Source: UBA2966 sp965242505 (GTDB lineage Bacteria > Pseudomonadota > Alphaproteobacteria > UBA2966). From it: a stretch of 64,000 bases of DNA. The stretch is from contig OZ251449.1 in the NCBI GenBank assembly GCA_965242505.1, positions 496,001-560,000 of the forward strand, written 5' to 3'. This document shows, piece after piece, positions 55,101 through 61,100 of this stretch (the first letter of the stretch is position 1; each line of letters starts with the position of its first letter). A model generated the notes under the pieces. That model ran no database searches. It had not been told where the DNA came from and worked only from the letters and a program-made list of their open reading frames with translations. Position numbers and translations under genes: made by a program.

Positions 55101-58100
55101 CGGCGCGACCCTGACGCTGGCCGACGACGACCCGACGCCGACGGTGGCGCTGGCGCTGTCGGACTCGTCGATTGCGGAGAACGGCGGCGTATCCACGGTG
55201 ACCGCGACGCTGTCGGGCGCGTCGAGCGCGGCGGTGACGGTGACGGTTTCGGCGGCGCCGGCCGGCGCCGTGACGCCGAGCCCCAACCGGGCGCTGGTCA
55301 TCGCCGCCGGGGCCACGGCCAGCACGGGTCTGGTGACGGTGACGGCGGTGGACAACGGGGCGGTGGCGCCGGCCAGGGAGGTGACGGTTTCGGGCGCGTC
55401 CGCGGGCGGCAACGGAGTGGCGGACCCGGCGGACGTGACGCTGACCGTCACCGACGACGACACCCCGCGGGTGACGCTGGCGCTGTCGTCGTCGTCGATT
55501 TCGGAGGGCGGCGTTTCGACGGTGACCGCGACGCTCGACAAGACCTCCACCGCGGCGGTGACGGTCACGGTGTCCGCGTCCGCGGGGGCGGACACGGACG
55601 GCGCGGACTTCACCCTGAGCGCGGCGAACACGCTCACCGTCGCGGCGGGTTCGACGGCCAGCGCCGGCGCGGTGACGGTGACTGCGGTGCAGGACGCCCT
55701 GGACGAGGCGGACGGGACGGTCACGGTGACGGGCCGGGTGGACAGCAGCGTGCGGGAGATCTCCGACCCCGCCGCCGTGACGCTGGCGATCGCCGATGAC
55801 GACGCGGTGCCGGCCCTGTCGATCTCCTCGCCGACGGTGACGGAGGGGAGTGCGGGCGGGGATACGAGGACGGCGCTTTCGTTCGAGGTCACGCTGTCGG
55901 CGGCGAGCGGGCGGGAGGTGAAGGTGAACTTCGCCGATGTCGTCTCCGGGGCCGGGGCCGGCACGGCGGCGGCGAGTTACGACTATACGGCGCTGTCGTC
56001 GGGGGCGCTGACGTTGAGCATTGAGGCGGGAACGACGACGGCGACCACGGGGACGCTGACCTTCGCGGCGGGGGAGACGAGCAAGACCCTGGACGCGGCG
56101 GTGGTCGCCGACAAGATCAACGAGCCGGACGAGACCGTGAAGCTGACGCTCTCCGGCGCCGTGAACGCGACCCTGGCGACCGCGACCGGGACCGGGACCA
56201 TCACCGACGACGACGACCCGCCGACCCTGGGCTTCCAGCACACGGCGCTGCGCGAGACCGAGGGCGATATGGTCTCCCAGCAGCCCGCCAGCGCCTGCGC
56301 GGTGATAAGCCGGTCGACCGGCTATGGCCCCATCGGCGCCAAGGTCTCGACCAGCGACGGCACGGCGAGCGCGGGGACGGACTACACGGCCATCGTGTCG
56401 CAGGACATCGGCTTTCCCCACGCCCAGGGCGGCCTGGCCCGCAGCACCGAGCGTCAATGCTTCTCGGTCTCGTGGAGAGGGGATGAGGTGGACGAGCACG
56501 ACGAGACCTTCGTCGTCACCCTGCGCGACCTGACCGGCCGCGCGACTCTGGCGCCGAACCGGACCGCCACCACGCTCACCATCGTCGACGACGACCCCGC
56601 GCCGACCCTGTCGCTGGCGCTGTCGGACCCGATCTCGGGCCAGCCGAACACCATCAAGGAGCTGGCCGCGGCGCCCTCCGCCGAGCGCATGGCCACGGTG
56701 ACCGCCAGCCTCAGCGCCGCATCGGGGGCGGCGGTGACGGTGACGGTTCAGGCGGCGCCGGGGACCAACGGGGCGGCGGACGATTTCACCCTTTCCGCCA
56801 ACACGAAGCTGACCATTGCGGCCGGCGCCACCGCCAGCACCGGCGTGGTGACGATCACGGCGGTGGACGACGACGTCGACTCCATCGTGGACAGCGCCGT
56901 CGCCGGCAAGAAGGTGACGCTTTCGGCCGCCGTCTCCGGGACGGCGAGCCAGATGGCGGCGGCGACGGATTCCCAGGGGAACCCGACCGCGGTGGCGGAG
57001 CTGCTGATCTGGGAGGACGACCGCGCCGCCTTGGTGACCGACCCGGCCTTCCCGCGCTGCCGCCGTGCGCCGTGCCCGGTGTGGCTCAGCGTGGACGAGG
57101 GGGCGGGCGAGACCTTCACCGTGAAGCTGAACAGCGAGCCGACCACGAACGTCACGGTGGCGGTGAAGAGCAGCGATTCGGACGAAGGGCTGGTGTCTTC
57201 GGGCGCCGGCGCGGCGGCGGCCTCGACCCGGCTGACCTTCACGCCGGCGAACTGGGAGACGGCGCAGACGGTGACCCTGCACGGCGTGGCCGACGACGTG
57301 GTGGACGGCGACGGCGACTACACCATCCGCCTGTTCCCGGACACCCCGGACGAGGCGACCGACGCCTATCACGTCATAGGCGGGGCGAGCGTGCGGCCGC
57401 AGACCGTGCGGACGACCAACGTGGACGCGGCGGGGCTCGTGCTGTCGAAGACGGCGGTGACGGTGACCGAGGGCGGGGCCGGCGAGGCGTTCACGGTGAG
57501 GCTGACCAGCAAGCCGGCGGGGGCCGTGACCGTGACCGCCGCCAGCGGCGCCGCCGACGAGGCGCGGCTGAGCGTGGGCGTGGGCCCCACGGACGGGTCG
57601 AAGGATCTGGTCTTCACCCCGGACGACTGGCGCCAGCCGCGGCAGTTGACCGTGATGGCGGTGGACGACACGGTGGACGAGGCCGACGGCGAAGAGGTCG
57701 TCATCACCCTGGACCCGAAGAGCGCGGACGATGCCGATTACGGCGCCGCCGGCCTCGCGAACGAGACCGTGACCGCGACCGTGAACGACAACGACGACGC
57801 GCCGGCGGTGACGCTGGCGGCGTCGCCGTCGTCGATTTCGGAGAACGGCGGCGAGGCCACGGTGACCGCGACCCTCTCCGGCGTATCGGCCGAGCCGACC
57901 ACGGTGACGGTGACCGGAGTCTCCGGCTTCTACACCGCGGGTTCGGACGCGACCATCGTCATCGCGGCGGGGCAGACGGCGAACGCCGCCGATACCGCCA
58001 CGGTGGCGGCGGTGGACGACGACGTCCACCAGGGCGCGGCCGGGCGTTCGACGACGGTGACGGCGACGGTCGGGAACGGCGTGGGCGCGGGCGCGGTGAC

Positions 58101-61100
58101 CGGGGCGGCGCTGATCCTGACCGACGACGAGGCGGCGCCGGGGGCGACGCTCTCCCTGTCGGACGCCTCGATTTCCGAGAACGGCGGGACGTCGGCGGTG
58201 AGCGCGACGCTCTCCCGCGCGTCGGCTGCGGCGACGACGGTGACGGTGACGGCGGTGGCGGGGGCCTACACGGTGGGTTCGGACGCGACCATCGTCATCG
58301 CCGCCGGGGACACGACGGCTGCCTCGGACACGGCGACGATCGCTGCGGTGGACAACGCGACGGACGAGGCGAACCGGACGGCGACGGTGACCGGTGCGCT
58401 CGCCAATGACCGGGGCGCGGGCGCGGTGACCGGGGCGGAGCTGACGCTGGAGGACGACGACGCGGCGCCGACGCCGATCATGTCGATATCGCCACCGTCG
58501 TCGCCGATTTCCGAGAACGGCGGGACGGCGACGGTGAGCCTGACCCTCTCGCACCCGTCCAGCGCGGCGACCACGTTGACGGTGGCGGCGTCCGCGGGGG
58601 TCTACACGGTGGGCGCGGACGCGACCATCGTCATCGCCGCCGGCGAGACGGCGAACCCCTCGGACACGGCGGTGATTACCGCGGTGGACAACGACATGGA
58701 CGCGGACACCCGGACGGCATCGCTGCGCGCCACGCTGGTGAACGACCAGGGCCTGTCGCTCACGAGTCTGAGCGTGGGGATCGAATTCTCCGACGACGAC
58801 ACCGCGGGGGTCTCGGTGTCGCCGGCGACGTCGACGTCGTCGCGGCTGCAAACGACGGAGGCGGGCGGTCGGGCGACCTTCACGGTGACGCTGGACACCG
58901 AGCCGACGGGCGACGTGGCGCTCGATATTGCGAGCTCGGACACGACGGAAGGCGCGGTGTCGCCGTCGTCGCTGACCTTCACGGCGACGACCTGGAGCAC
59001 CGCGCAGACGGTGACCCTGACCGGCCAGGACGATGCTCCCGCCAACCCCACCGACGGCAGCCAGGACTACGCGGTCACCCTGACGGTGAACCAGACCAGC
59101 ACGGCGGACGCCAACTACGACGCGCTTTCGGCCGTCACCGTGTACGCCGCCAACCGCGACGACGATTTGGGCCTGGACGTGGGCGCGGTGACCGGCCAGG
59201 CGACGGAGGCGGGCGGGACGGCCACCTTCACGGTGGCGCTGCTCACCCAACCGTCGGCCGCGGTGACGGTGGCGGTGGAGAGCCGGGATACCGGCGAGGG
59301 GCTGGTGTCCGCGGGCGGCGGGGCGCCGGCGTCCTCGACGACGCTGACCTTCACGGCGGGGAGCTCGGGGACCTGGAACGTCGACCAGACGGTGACGGTG
59401 ACCGGCCAGGACGACGCCGTCCACGATGGCGCGGTGACCTGGACGGTGCGCCTCGACCCGGCGAGCGGCGACGCCGACTACAACGGACTCGCGAACGAGG
59501 ACGTATCGGTGACCACCACCGACGACGAGGACCCGCCGGACGTGACGCTGGCGCTGTCGCCGTCGTCGATTTCGGAGAACGGCGGCGAGGCCACGGTGAC
59601 CGCGACCCTCTCCGGCGTGTCGGCCGAGCCGACCACGGTGACGGTGACCGGAGTCTCCGGCTTCTACACCGCGGGTTCGGACGCGACCATCGTGATCGCG
59701 GCGGGGCAGACGGCGAACGCCGCCGATACCGCCACGGTGGCGGCGGTGGACGACGACGTCCACCAGGGCGCGGCCGGGCGCGAGACGACGGTGACGGCGA
59801 CGGTCGGGAACGGCGTGGGCGCGGGCGCGGTGACCGGGGCGGCGCTGACCCTGACCGACGACGAGGCGGCGCCGGGGGCGACGCTCTCCCTGTCGGACGC
59901 CTCGATTTCCGAGAACGGCGGGACGTCGGCGGTGAGCGCGACGCTCTCCCGCGCGTCGGCTGCGGCGACGACGGTGACGGTGACCGCGGTGGCAGGGGCC
60001 TACACGGTGGGTTCGGACGCGACCATCGTGATTGCCGCCGGGGACACGACGGCCGCCTCGGACACGGCGTCGATCGCTGCGGTGGACAACACGACGGACG
60101 AGGCGAACCGGACGGCGACGGTGACGGGCACGCTCGCCAATGACCGGGGCGCGGGCGCGGTGACCGGGGCGGAGCTGACGCTGGAGGACGACGACGCGGC
60201 GCCGACGGCGACGCTGTCGGTGGCGGCGCCCTCGATTTCGGAGGACGGCGGGACGACCTCGGTGAGCGCGACGCTGAACCGCCCGTCGAGTGCGGCGACG
60301 ACGGTGACGGTGACGGCGGTGGCGGGGGCCTACACGGTGACTTCGGGGGCGGGGGCCACCATCGTCATCGCCGCCGGCGAGACCGCGAACGCCTCGGACA
60401 CGGCGACGATCACCGCGGTGGACAACGACGTGGACGCGGCGGACAACGTGGTGACGGTGGCGGGCGCAGCCACGAACGACCAGGCCGCGGCCGATACGGA
60501 GACGGTGTCCGTGACCGGCGCGTCGCTGACCATCACCGACGACGACGCGGCGGGGGTCTCGGTGTCGCCCGCGACATCGAGCGCGTCGCGGCTGCGAACG
60601 ACGGAGTCGGGCGACCGGGCGACGTTCACGGTGGCGCTGGAGAGCGAGCCGACCGGGAACGTGGTGCTCGACGTCGCGAGCTCGGACACGGCCCAGGGCA
60701 CGGTGTCGCTGTCGTCGCTGGTCTTCACGGCGCTGAACTGGAGCACCGCGCAGACGGTGACCCTGAGCGGCGTGGACGACAGCCCCGGCGTGGCCGACGG
60801 CAGCCAGACCTACACAGTCACCCTGACGGTGAACCAGACGAGCACCGCAGACGCCAATTACGACGCGCTCTCCGCGGTCACGGTCTACGCGGTCAACGCC
60901 GACGACGAGTTCGGGCTGGACGTGGGGACGGTGACCGGCCAGGCGACGGAGGCGGGCGGCCAGGCGACCTTCCCGGTGAAGTTGCTGACCCAGCCGACCG
61001 AGGCGGTGACGGTGTCCGTCTCGAGTCTGGACTCCGGCGAGGGCCGGGTATCGCCCTCCACCCTGACCTTCGGGACGGCGAACTGGAGCGTGAACCAGAC

